A stretch of DNA of 64,000 nt. It comes from Alphaproteobacteria bacterium. GTDB lineage: Bacteria > Pseudomonadota > Alphaproteobacteria > SMXS01. Under the pieces are notes generated by a model. It was not told the DNA's origin. It made no database searches and was given only the letters and a program-made list of their open reading frames with translations. Location: NCBI GenBank assembly GCA_016124315.1, contig WGNW01000001.1, positions 62,001 through 126,000 of the forward strand, read 5' to 3'. The position numbers and the translations under genes are program-made. Positions 19,233 through 28,254 of this stretch are shown here, one piece after another (the first letter of the stretch is position 1; each line of letters begins with the position of its first letter).

Positions 19233-20311
19233 CGCGCCGCCTCCGGGCCGGTTTCGGGCACCGGCGCCCACAGCACCTGCTCGATGCGCCGGGCGCCGGT
19301 CGCCAGCATCACCAGCCGGTCGAAGCCGAGGGCGATGCCGCTCGCCTCGGGCATCAGCGCGAGGGCGGCGAGGAAGTCGTCGTCGATGGGGTAGCGCTCG
19401 CCGTAGACCCGCTGCTTCTCGTCCATCTCGATCTCGAAGCGGCGCCGCTGCTCTTCCGGATCGCGCAGCTCGCCGAACCCGTTGGCCAGTTCGACGCCGC
19501 AGGCATAGAGTTCGAAGCGCTCGGCGACCCTGGCGTCGTCGGCCGCGGGCCGGGCCAGCGCCGCCTCGCACACCGGGTAGCGGTCGAGGATGGTCGGCCG
19601 GCCGATGCCGAGCTCGGGCTCGACCATCTCCACCAGCGCCCGGCTGAACAGGTCGGCCCAGACGTCGCCCTCGGCCACCCGCATCCCGGCGGCGCGCATC
19701 CGGGCGGCGAGCCCGTCCCGGTCGGTCTCGCCGTCCGCGCCGACCGTGGCGAGCAGGTCGATGCCGGCATACCGGTCGAAGGCCTCGGCCACGCTCAGCC
19801 GCTCCGGCACCGCGAACGGGTCGGCCTCGCGGTCGCGGAACCTCAGACGCTCCACACCCGCCGCCTCGGCGGCCAACCGCAGGATGTCGGTGCAGTCACG
19901 CATCAGAGTCTCGTAGCCTTCGCCCGCCCGGTACCATTCCAGCATGGTGAACTCGGGATGGTGCAGGGCGCTGCGCTCCCGGTTGCGCCAGACATGGGCG
20001 AAGCAGGCGATGCGCCGCTCGCCGGCGGCCAGCAGCTTCTTGCAGGCGAACTCGGGCGAGGTGTGCAGGTAGAGCGGCCGCACTGTGCCGTCCGGCCCGG
20101 CCGCCTCGGTGGCGAAGGCGTGCAGGTGCGCCTCGTTGCCCGGCGACACCTGGAGGTACGAGGGGTCGACCTCCATGAAATCGCGGTCCGCGAAATATCC
20201 CCGCAGCGCCGTCTGGATGCGGCCGCGCGCCGCGAGGAAGCCGCGCCGGTCGGCGTGGACGTCGGGCGTCCACCACGGCGAGGCGGCGGGAATGGCGGTG
20301 CTGCGGTCCAA
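19229..20311 (-). CDS. epmA: EF-P--lysine lysyltransferase EpmA (GenX/PoxA)
   Basis: Protein of about 360 residues resembling the catalytic core of class II lysyl-tRNA synthetase without its anticodon domain. Motifs seen: RDFMEVDPSYLQVSPGNEAHL, HTSPEFACKKLLAAG, the motif 2 region FAHVWRNRERSALHHPEF, YACGVELANGFGELRD and motif 3 SGIALGFDRLVML. It ligates (R)-beta-lysine onto a conserved EF-P lysine. No ATG fits; TTG 20311 is taken because GGAGAG lies nine bases upstream and the protein then begins just before the conserved core. Translationally coupled to epmB and divergent from efp, its protein substrate. Confidence 0.9.
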   Translation of the reverse strand: MDRSTAIPAASPWWTPDVHADRRGFLAARGRIQTALRGYFADRDFMEVDPSYLQVSPGNEAHLHAFATEAAGPDGTVRPLYLHTSPEFACKKLLAAGERRIACFAHVWRNRERSALHHPEFTMLEWYRAGEGYETLMRDCTDILRLAAEAAGVERLRFRDREADPFAVPERLSVAEAFDRYAGIDLLATVGADGETDRDGLAARMRAAGMRVAEGDVWADLFSRALVEMVEPELGIGRPTILDRYPVCEAALARPAADDARVAERFELYACGVELANGFGELRDPEEQRRRFEIEMDEKQRVYGERYPIDDDFLAALALMPEASGIALGFDRLVMLATGARRIEQVLWAPVPETGPEAAR

Positions 20312-20440
20312 GCGGCGTGTCTCTCCGGAAGGTCGGGACTGGCGATTTTCGCGAACATAGGCTAAATGCGGCGCTGAAAAACCCACTTTGCAAGCCGGGG
20401 CGGGTCCACGAACCGCGCTGCCCCGGGAAAAGGAACGGAA

Positions 20441-21010
20441 ATGGTCAAGGTCATCGCTTCGCAGATCCGCAAGGGCAACGTCCTCGACGTCGACGGCAAG
20501 CTCTATGTCGTGCTCACCGCCGACAACATCCATCCGGGCAAGGGCGCCTCGGTCACCCAGGTGGACATGCGCCGCATCTCGGACGGCGTGAAGGTGTCCG
20601 AGCGCTACCGCACCACGGAGCAGGTGGAGCGCGCCTTCGTCGAGGATCTGGACTTCACCTTCCTCTACGAGGACCCCGAGGGCTACCATTTCATGAACCC
20701 CGAGAGCTACGAACAGGTGGTGGTGCCGGCCGACCTGATCGGCGACCAGAACGTCTACCTGCAGGAAGGCATGACCTGCATCCTCAAGGTCCACGAGGGA
20801 CAGCCGGTCGCCATCGACCTGCCGCCGCGCGTCACCCTGGAGATCACCGAGACCGACCCGGTGGTGAAGGGGCAGACCGCCTCGTCGTCCTACAAGCCGG
20901 CGCTGCTGTCCAACGGCGTGCGCACCCTGGTGCCGCCCCACATCACCGCCGGCACACGCGTCGTCGTGCAGACCGCCGACGGCTCCTACGTCGAGCGGGC
21001 CAAGGATTGA
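20441..21010 (+). CDS. efp: Elongation factor P
   Basis: Protein of 189 residues, the normal EF-P length. Three beta-barrel domains: KOW-like domain I (1-65), OB domain II (66-128) and OB domain III (129-189, with the family signature around [24 protein letters not shown]). EF-P relieves ribosome stalling at polyproline. The tip loop reads NIHPGKGAS with Lys34, the residue beta-lysylated by EpmA in E. coli; the divergent epmA-epmB pair supports the same modification here. Ribosome-binding site AAAAGGAACGGAA lies directly upstream. The next gene begins five bases after the stop. Confidence 0.96.
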   Translation: MVKVIASQIRKGNVLDVDGKLYVVLTADNIHPGKGASVTQVDMRRISDGVKVSERYRTTEQVERAFVEDLDFTFLYEDPEGYHFMNPESYEQVVVPADLIGDQNVYLQEGMTCILKVHEGQPVAIDLPPRVTLEITETDPVVKGQTASSSYKPALLSNGVRTLVPPHITAGTRVVVQTADGSYVERAKD

Positions 21011-21014
21011 TCCG

Positions 21015-22001
21015 GTGAGCGGCGGACCGGTCCGGATCGGCATCCTGGGGGCGGGCACCGTCGCCACCTACGCGCTGATGAAGCCGGTGGAGCGCACGCC
21101 CGGCCATCTGGAGATCGTCTCCGTGGCCGCGCGCGACGCTGACCGCGCCGCCGCCTACGCCGCCAAGTACGGCATCGCCGGCTCTGGCACCTACGAGCAG
21201 ATGCTGGACGATCCCGGGGTCGAGGCGGTCTATGTCGCCACGCCCAACGCCCTGCACTGCGAGTGGACCCTGAAGGCCCTCGCCGCCGGCAAGGCGGTGC
21301 TGTGCGAGAAGCCGCTGGGCTCCAACGCCGACGAAGCCGCCCGCATGGCCGAGGCCGACGGCCTGCTGGTCGAGGCGCTGCATCCGCGCTACCACCCGCA
21401 GACGGCCCGCATGCGCAAGCTGCTGGACGAGCGGGTGCTGGGCGACGTGCGCGAGATCACCTGCACCTTCCTGGTGCCGAAGCGCTACTTCCAGCCCGAC
21501 GACATCCGCTTCCAGCTCGACCTGTCGGGCGGCGCCACCATGGACGTGGGCTACTACGCCACCAGCTTCCTGCGGATCGCCGGCGGCGGCGAGCCCGAGG
21601 TAGTCAAGGCCGAGGCCCGGGAGATCGCGCCCGGCGTCGACGGCGCCATGCGGGCCGAACTGCGCTTTCCCGACGGCAGCATCGGCCGCATGGACCTGTC
21701 GCTGGTGGACGACGCCGACGACTTCACCATCACCGGCGACATCGTCGGCGAGCGCGGTCGCATCCACATCGTCAACCCGGTGCATCCCCAGAACGGCCGC
21801 GGGCTGGAACTGGAGATCGACGGCGAGCGCCAGGTGCTGCCGCCCGAGCCCATGCCGACCTACGACTGGCAGGCCATCGGCTTCGCCGCCAACGTGCGCG
21901 AAGGCGCGCCGGTAGTGGCGACCGCCGAGGACGCGGTGCGCAACATGCGGGTGATCGACGACATCTACCGCGCCGCCGGGATGCGCCCGCGCGGCCTCTG
22001 A
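21015..22001 (+). CDS. Gfo/Idh/MocA-family NAD(P)-dependent oxidoreductase
   Basis: Protein of 328 residues from GTG 21015, only five bases after efp, so probably co-transcribed with it. The N-terminal Rossmann fold reads IGILGAGTVATYAL, and the catalytic motif CEKPLGSNADEAARMA has the conserved Lys. The substrate domain begins with LLVEALHPRYHPQ. Closest in style to dihydrodiol dehydrogenase or sugar dehydrogenase members that oxidise or reduce cyclic polyols. Its substrate is unknown, and the link to EF-P looks positional only. Confidence 0.85.
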   Translation: MSGGPVRIGILGAGTVATYALMKPVERTPGHLEIVSVAARDADRAAAYAAKYGIAGSGTYEQMLDDPGVEAVYVATPNALHCEWTLKALAAGKAVLCEKPLGSNADEAARMAEADGLLVEALHPRYHPQTARMRKLLDERVLGDVREITCTFLVPKRYFQPDDIRFQLDLSGGATMDVGYYATSFLRIAGGGEPEVVKAEAREIAPGVDGAMRAELRFPDGSIGRMDLSLVDDADDFTITGDIVGERGRIHIVNPVHPQNGRGLELEIDGERQVLPPEPMPTYDWQAIGFAANVREGAPVVATAEDAVRNMRVIDDIYRAAGMRPRGL

Positions 22002-22071
22002 GCGCCGGCCCTTCGGGCTTCCCTGCACGCGTGACTGTGATAGGCTCTCGCCCTCAACAGGGGAGAGAGCC

Positions 22072-22575
22072 ATGACCGAACACGCCGCCTTCACGCCCGA
22101 CGAAGTCAAGGAACTGCGCAAGCTTCTCGACGTCGAGAAGATCCGCAAGGTAAAGCAGATGTACTCGCACCTGATGGACAGCCGCAACATCGACGCGCTG
22201 GCCGAGATCCTGGCGGAAGACGCGGTCTGCGAGTTCGGCCCCTACGGCACCTGGCACGGCAAGAAGGAGATCCACGAGGGCTGGAAGGCGGTGTTCAAGG
22301 ACGCCATCCCCTATGGCGGCTTCCACGCCACCACCAACATGTGGATCGAGATGACCGGCCCCGACACGGCGATCAGCCGCACCTACCTGCACGACATCTC
22401 CAACGAGCCCGACCCGCGGGCCGACCCGGTGGTCTGGTACGGCGTCTACGACGAGGATTTCGAGCGCATCAACGGCGAGTGGAAGCTGAAGAAGTGCCGG
22501 CTGCAGTTCCTCTGGCCCAAGCGGCTGATCAGCGACAACTTCCCCCGCCCGATGACGCCCTCGTCGTTCGGCTGA
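22072..22575 (+). CDS. SnoaL/NTF2-like protein (bile-acid dehydratase-like fold)
   Basis: Protein of 167 residues with ATG after AGGGGAGAGAG. Helical N-terminus VEKIRKVKQMYSHLMDSRNIDALAEILAEDAVCEFG, then GTWHGKKEIHEGWKAVF and a beta sheet with WIEMTGPDTAISRTYLHDI and GVYDEDFERINGEWKLKKCR. This is the SnoaL_4 layout of small dehydratase or isomerase proteins such as bile-acid 7-alpha-dehydratase BaiE. His and Asp/Tyr residues suitable for acid-base catalysis are present, but activity cannot be inferred. It is convergent with the enoyl-CoA hydratase. Confidence 0.78.
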   Translation: MTEHAAFTPDEVKELRKLLDVEKIRKVKQMYSHLMDSRNIDALAEILAEDAVCEFGPYGTWHGKKEIHEGWKAVFKDAIPYGGFHATTNMWIEMTGPDTAISRTYLHDISNEPDPRADPVVWYGVYDEDFERINGEWKLKKCRLQFLWPKRLISDNFPRPMTPSSFG

Positions 22576-22579
22576 AGCC

Positions 22580-23359
22580 TTACACCTGCGCCTTGCCGCG
22601 GGCCCTGACGGCCTCGCGGCGAGCCTCCACCTCTTCGGGCGACACGCCGGTGTTGGCGGCGCGGGCGGTGCGCGACTCGGTCGCCATGGCCTCGCCGAAC
22701 GACTGGGCGAAGCCCTCGTCGATCAGCCTCTTGTAGCCGGTCAGCATGTGCGGGACGACCGACAGCATGTCTTCGGCCAGCGCCCGGCACGCCGGCAGCA
22801 GGTCGGCGGGCGCGACCACCCGGTTGACGAGGCCCCAGTCGGCCGCCTGCTCGGCGGACAGGAAGTTGCCGGTCAGCGACAGCTCCTTGGCGCGCCAGAT
22901 GCCGATGGCGCGGCTCAGCTTCTGGCTCAGGCCCCAGCCCGGCATGATGCCGACCCGGGCATGGGTATCGGCGAAGCGGGCGTTGCTCGAGGCGATCAGC
23001 ACGTCGCAGGCCAGCGCCAGCTCGAAGCCGCCGGTGATCGCCACGCCGTTGATGGCGCCGATCACCGGCCCGCTGAAGCGGCCGATGGCGCGGACCGGAT
23101 CGCCGGTCTCGACGGCGTCGCTGGTGCTGGACAGGCCCTTGGCGCCCAGCTCCTTCAGGTCGAGCCCGGCGCAGAACGCCCGCTCTCCGGCCCCGGTCAC
23201 GATCATCACCCGCACCTCCGGGTCGGCCTCCAGCGAGTCGACGGTGCGTTCGATCTCGCGCCGCAGCTCGCGGGACAGGGCGTTCATGGCGGCGGGACGG
23301 TTCAGCGTCACCGTGGCGATCTCGCCGGTCTTCTCGACCAGCAGCACAGGCTCGGACAT
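22580..23359 (-). CDS. Enoyl-CoA hydratase/isomerase family protein
   Basis: Protein of 259 residues (crotonase fold) from ATG 23359. The oxyanion-hole segments AFCAGLDLKELG and GVAITGGFELALACDVLIAS are present, the latter containing the first catalytic Glu. Where hydratases have the second Glu (PE in the FGQPEI-type motif), this protein has ADTHARVGIMPGWG, so that Glu is replaced by His. Such variants are known among crotonases and may hydrate poorly or do another reaction (isomerase, hydrolase). It is transcribed downstream of the Memo-AMMECR1 gene with a 98-bp gap. Confidence 0.87.
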   Translation of the reverse strand: MSEPVLLVEKTGEIATVTLNRPAAMNALSRELRREIERTVDSLEADPEVRVMIVTGAGERAFCAGLDLKELGAKGLSSTSDAVETGDPVRAIGRFSGPVIGAINGVAITGGFELALACDVLIASSNARFADTHARVGIMPGWGLSQKLSRAIGIWRAKELSLTGNFLSAEQAADWGLVNRVVAPADLLPACRALAEDMLSVVPHMLTGYKRLIDEGFAQSFGEAMATESRTARAANTGVSPEEVEARREAVRARGKAQV

Positions 23360-23457
23360 GTCTCGGTTCTCCCCGGCAGGACGGCGGCATTGTTCCGCTG
23401 AAGCGGCGGCCGGTCCAGCCCCGATTGATCGAGAGCAGGCGACGGCTGCGGGACGTC

Positions 23458-24834
23458 CTAGCCGAAGTGGCGTGAGAACGTCTCGGTGGTGAAGCGGGTG
23501 GCCTGGAAGGCGTCGGACCAGTGGTCGTCGGCCATGCCGGCCTTGCGCTTGAGCTGCAGCAGGAAGTGCTGGGCGTGGGGCAGGGTGTGCCAGACCTTGG
23601 GCAGGAACAGGGCGCGCCGGTCGCCGTCGGCGATGACCAGGCCATCCCGGTCGGGCCGCAGCGCCGCCAGCAGCGCCTTCTCGCTGTCGAACGGGATCGC
23701 GCGCTGGTGGCTGAGGATGGAGACTTCCACGTCGAGCCGGTCGAGCTCGGCCGCGGTCAGCGGCTGGAAGCGCCGGTCGGCGAAGGCGGCCTTGTAGGCG
23801 TTCGACACCACGTCGAGCACCAGCGGCCGGTTGGGCACCACCGAGCCGATGCAGCCGCGCAGCTGGCCGTCGAGGGTCAGGGTCACGAAGGTGGCGCGCA
23901 TGGAGATCAACGGGCGCTCCACGTTGCGCAGCGTCACGCCGGGCTCCTTGCCGTGCTGGATGCCGTAGCGGATGGAGGCGATGGCGGCGTCCAGCAGCGA
24001 GCGGCGCAGGTGTTCGGGAAGCTGCGCGCCCTCGGCATATTCGAAGGCGAAGCTGCCGTAGCCCACGACCCGGTCGCGGTTGCCCTGGGTGTCGCCCGAA
24101 TTGCGCACATCGAGCGCGGTCGCCCGCAGGTCGCGGCGCCGCGCCTCCAGCATGAGGCCGCGCAGCGGCCGGTTGCCGCAGGCCTGCTCGTCGCGCAGCA
24201 GGTCGGGCCGCAGCAGCTCGATGGCCTGGGCGGCGGCGCCGTCCAGCTTGCTGGCGGTGTCGTAGTCGTGGAAATGGCTGAGGTCCGAGGACACGACGAT
24301 CAGCGTCTCCGGCCCGCCCCAGCATTCGGCCAGCACCTGCGCCACGGTCTCCGGCGCCGCGTCGCCCACCAGCATGGGCACCAGCGAGAACTCGCCCAGC
24401 ACCGACTGCAGGAACGGCAGGTGCACTTCCAGGCTGTGCTCCTCGGCGAAGGCGGCGTCCGCCACGATCACGTCGGGCAGGCCGCGCAGCCGCGCCACCG
24501 CGTCCAGGTCGACCGGGATGCCGCCCAGCGGCGTCGCCCAGCGCTCGGCGGTCGACAGCGCCACGCCCCGGAAGCCGACGCGGTGGTTGGGCCCGAGCAG
24601 GATGACCCGCTTGATCTCGTCGCGGCGGGCGCGCAGCGGCGCGTAGGCGGTGGCTGCGACGGCGCCGGAATAGATGTAGCCGGCGTGGGGCGCGACGATC
24701 ACCTTGGCGGCGGTGCGGTTGGGCAGCGCCGCCTTCAGGCACGCCTCCACCTGCCCGGCGCAGGACTCCGCCTCGGCGGGGTAGAACAGCCCGGCCACGC
24801 CCGGCTGCTTCACAAGGTTGGCATCGACGCTCAT
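23458..24834 (-). CDS. Memo-AMMECR1 fusion (AmmeMemoRadiSam system proteins B and A)
   Basis: Protein of 458 residues. Residues 1 to about 270 are a Memo-family domain, related to extradiol dioxygenase class III and LigB folds: GLFYPAEAESC, VAPHAGYIYSG, LLGPNHRV, then VVSSDLSHFHDYDTAS near residue 190, with His and Asp positions that can bind metal. About residues 275-458 are an AMMECR1 domain with the invariant LRGCIGSV. In many bacteria the two are separate proteins; both genes travel with a radical SAM enzyme in the AmmeMemoRadiSam system, whose function is unknown. That enzyme is encoded divergently at 25003. Confidence 0.92.
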   Translation of the reverse strand: MSVDANLVKQPGVAGLFYPAEAESCAGQVEACLKAALPNRTAAKVIVAPHAGYIYSGAVAATAYAPLRARRDEIKRVILLGPNHRVGFRGVALSTAERWATPLGGIPVDLDAVARLRGLPDVIVADAAFAEEHSLEVHLPFLQSVLGEFSLVPMLVGDAAPETVAQVLAECWGGPETLIVVSSDLSHFHDYDTASKLDGAAAQAIELLRPDLLRDEQACGNRPLRGLMLEARRRDLRATALDVRNSGDTQGNRDRVVGYGSFAFEYAEGAQLPEHLRRSLLDAAIASIRYGIQHGKEPGVTLRNVERPLISMRATFVTLTLDGQLRGCIGSVVPNRPLVLDVVSNAYKAAFADRRFQPLTAAELDRLDVEVSILSHQRAIPFDSEKALLAALRPDRDGLVIADGDRRALFLPKVWHTLPHAQHFLLQLKRKAGMADDHWSDAFQATRFTTETFSRHFG

Positions 24835-24945
24835 GCGCGGTCCCCAGCAATCCTCAGATCGTTGCGCTCCTAGATGGGAGCGGGGGCGGCCCGGTTAAAG
24901 GTCCGCCCGGAATTATCGGCAGATGATCGCATGGCTGGCCGGAGC

Positions 24946-24975
24946 GTGACAACAACACCGGCACACCTGTTTAAA
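24946..24975 (+). promoter_or_regulatory. Candidate sigma-70 promoter for the radical SAM gene
   Basis: GTGACA (24946-24951, five of six matches to TTGACA), an 18-base spacer and TTTAAA (24970-24975, four of six matches to TATAAT) lie in the 168-bp divergent gap. Transcription starting near 24982 would give a leader of about 20 bases before ATG 25003. Judged by eye only. Confidence 0.35.
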
Positions 24976-25002
24976 TCGGCTCTGACTCCCTACATTAGGG
25001 CG

Positions 25003-26112
<1,110 letters not shown>

Positions 26113-26194
26113 ACCGATCCACCCCCGCGCCGCCCACCTCACGGGAACATTGCCGCCTGGCTGCGGTTGACCGGATGAGAGGAGTTGCGCATCC

Positions 26195-26758
26195 ATGCCG
26201 AAGACGCACAGCGGCCCGCAAGACGCCGCCCCGTTCGTCCGCGGCGACGCCGCCGGCGACTTCATCGTGCATGTCGACCACCCCTTGGGCGAAGCGCGCG
26301 TCCGCCTTGCGCGCAGTGGCCACGGGTCGCTGCTGGTGGTCGACGGGGACGCGCTGGTCGGCTTCGTCGCCGCCGGTGACCTGGGTGGGAGCGCAGCCGG
26401 AGAAGACGGGGAGGGACGGCCGGCGAAGACAGTCCACGTGCGCGACGTGATGCGTGCCCATGTGCCCCGCTGCCGGCAGGGCGCCTCCGTCCAGGATGCA
26501 GCACGCGAACTGGCCCGCCACGGCGCCGGCATCATCGCCGTTCTCAACGATCATGACGAACTGGTCGGCGTGATGTTCGTCGACGACTTGGGCGACGCCG
26601 CCGGCGAGTCGGAGATCGCCGCCTGTCTGCGGCGCGCCGCCCGCGTTTCGGCCGGGGAGCAGGAAATGACCCAGGAAAGCTCTGGTGCGCGGCGCCGCAC
26701 CGACGGGTTCGGCGAGATCCCGGTTTACAGTCTCAGGCCCAGGGTCGCCCCGGACTGA
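26195..26758 (+). CDS. CBS-domain-pair protein
   Basis: Protein of 187 residues; ATG follows GAGGAG at ten bases. Two CBS-like repeats: a degenerate first (about 22-65, GEARVRLARSGHGSLLVVDGDALVGFVAAGDLG) and a clearer second (about 82-140, VRDVMRAHVPRCRQGASVQDAARELARHGAGIIAVLN, then LVGVMFVDDL). CBS pairs usually sense adenine nucleotides. The C-terminal 45 residues are charged and low in structure. No enzyme domain is attached, so a stand-alone sensor is the simplest reading. It lies between the radical SAM gene and a Rieske oxygenase on the same strand. Confidence 0.75.
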   Translation: MPKTHSGPQDAAPFVRGDAAGDFIVHVDHPLGEARVRLARSGHGSLLVVDGDALVGFVAAGDLGGSAAGEDGEGRPAKTVHVRDVMRAHVPRCRQGASVQDAARELARHGAGIIAVLNDHDELVGVMFVDDLGDAAGESEIAACLRRAARVSAGEQEMTQESSGARRRTDGFGEIPVYSLRPRVAPD

Positions 26759-26804
26759 GCCTGGAGCGACCCGCTTGGGCCGGCGCATTGCCTCGGCCTG
26801 AACC

Positions 26805-26828
26805 CCATGCCATATTTTTTCGGCATGG
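26805..26828. promoter_or_regulatory. Inverted repeat upstream of the Rieske oxygenase start
   Basis: CCATGCC (26805-26811) and GGCATGG (26822-26828) flank a T-rich ten-base loop containing six consecutive T. The repeat lies 22 bases before ATG 26851. It could be an operator or an RNA hairpin near the leader; a classical terminator is unlikely because the T run is inside the loop. Confidence 0.3.
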
Positions 26829-26850
26829 CGTCGTGGAACGGGAGAGCACC

Positions 26851-28248
26851 ATGAACCGGGAAGTGCAGGACGGGCTGAAGCCGGGCGAGGCGCGCTGCTT
26901 CGGCCCCAGCGTGCAGGACATCCTCGAACGTGACGGCGACGCGCCGGCCTATCTACGCGAGCAGTCCTACCGCTACCTGGGCAGCGACGACCTGTCCGCC
27001 GACCGCTACACCAGCCGCGCCTTCCACGACCTGGAAATGGAGCGCATGTGGTCCCGCGTCTGGCAGATGGCCTGCCGCGAGGAGGAGATCCCCGAAGTCG
27101 GCGACAACCTGGTCTACGAGATCGGCGACCATTCGCTGATCGTCGTCCGAGTCGGCGACGACGACATCCGCGCCTATCACAATTCCTGCCTGCACCGGGG
27201 CACCCAGCTGCGCCCCGGCGGCGACCAGCAGGGCATTCCGGGCACCTCCAGCCAGTTCCGCTGCCCGTTCCACGGCTGGACCTGGAACCTGGATGGCTCG
27301 CTCAAGGAAATCCCCTGCCGCTGGGATTTCCCCCACGTCGACGACGCGCAGTTCACCCTGCCGCAGGCGCGGGTCGGTCGCTGGGGCGGCTTCGTGTTCG
27401 TCAACCTGGACGAGAACGCCATGTCGCTGGAGGAGTATCTCGGCGAGCTGCCCAGGCACTTCGAGAACTGGCGGCTCGAGGACCGCTACATGTCGGCCAA
27501 CGTGCGGCGCATCCTGCCGTGCAACTGGAAGGTGGGGCAGGAGGCGTTCATCGAGTCCTATCACGTCGTCGAGACCCACATCCAGGCGATGCCCATGACC
27601 GGCGACGCCAACACCCAGTACGACATCTGGGGCGACCGGGTGAGCCGCCTCTACACCCTCAACGGCGTCTCCAGCCCGCACCTGGAAAAGCCGCTCAGCG
27701 AGGAGGAACTGGCCGACGTGCTGCAGGTGGGCGTGGGCACCAATCCCCGCGACGGCGCGCTGAAGCTGGCCGAGGGCGAGACCGCCCGCAGCCGCTTTGC
27801 GGACGCCCTGCGGCAGGAGGCCAAGGCGCGGTACGGCGCCGACCTCTCCGCCCTGAGCATCTCCGAGATGATCGATCCCATCGAGTATTTCCTGTTCCCC
27901 AACCTGATGCCCTGGTTCAACTACAGCCTGCCGCTGGTCTACCGGTTCCGGCCCTACGGCAACGACCCCGACTGGTGCATCATGGACGTGATGCTGCTGC
28001 ATCCGGTGCCCGACGACGGGCCGCGCCCCGAGCCGGCGCCGCTCCGCATCCTGGGACCGGACGATCCCTTCACCGATGCGCCCGAGCTGGACCAGATCTC
28101 GCCGGTGTTCGAGCAGGACGTCTCCAACATGCCGCGCGTCCAGCGCGGCCTGAAGGCGGCCCGCAAGGGCGTCACCCTGGGCAACTACCAGGAAATCCGC
28201 ATCCGCCACATGCACCGGACGCTGGACGCCTATCTCTCCCGGCCCTGA
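26851..28248 (+). CDS. Rieske [2Fe-2S] ring-hydroxylating oxygenase alpha subunit
   Basis: Protein of 465 residues; ATG 26851 after GGGAGAG. The Rieske cluster is bound by CLHRG and CPFHGW (about residues 115-145). The catalytic domain shows EAFIESYHVVETHIQAMP with the mononuclear iron His pair, and a C-terminal region with DVSNMPRVQRGLKA typical of the alpha subunits. It activates O2 to hydroxylate an aromatic or related substrate and needs a reductase, which is not found adjacent. No beta subunit follows, which fits the homo-oligomeric (phthalate-type or choline monooxygenase-like) class. Confidence 0.9.
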   Translation: MNREVQDGLKPGEARCFGPSVQDILERDGDAPAYLREQSYRYLGSDDLSADRYTSRAFHDLEMERMWSRVWQMACREEEIPEVGDNLVYEIGDHSLIVVRVGDDDIRAYHNSCLHRGTQLRPGGDQQGIPGTSSQFRCPFHGWTWNLDGSLKEIPCRWDFPHVDDAQFTLPQARVGRWGGFVFVNLDENAMSLEEYLGELPRHFENWRLEDRYMSANVRRILPCNWKVGQEAFIESYHVVETHIQAMPMTGDANTQYDIWGDRVSRLYTLNGVSSPHLEKPLSEEELADVLQVGVGTNPRDGALKLAEGETARSRFADALRQEAKARYGADLSALSISEMIDPIEYFLFPNLMPWFNYSLPLVYRFRPYGNDPDWCIMDVMLLHPVPDDGPRPEPAPLRILGPDDPFTDAPELDQISPVFEQDVSNMPRVQRGLKAARKGVTLGNYQEIRIRHMHRTLDAYLSRP

Positions 28249-28254
28249 GCCGGG

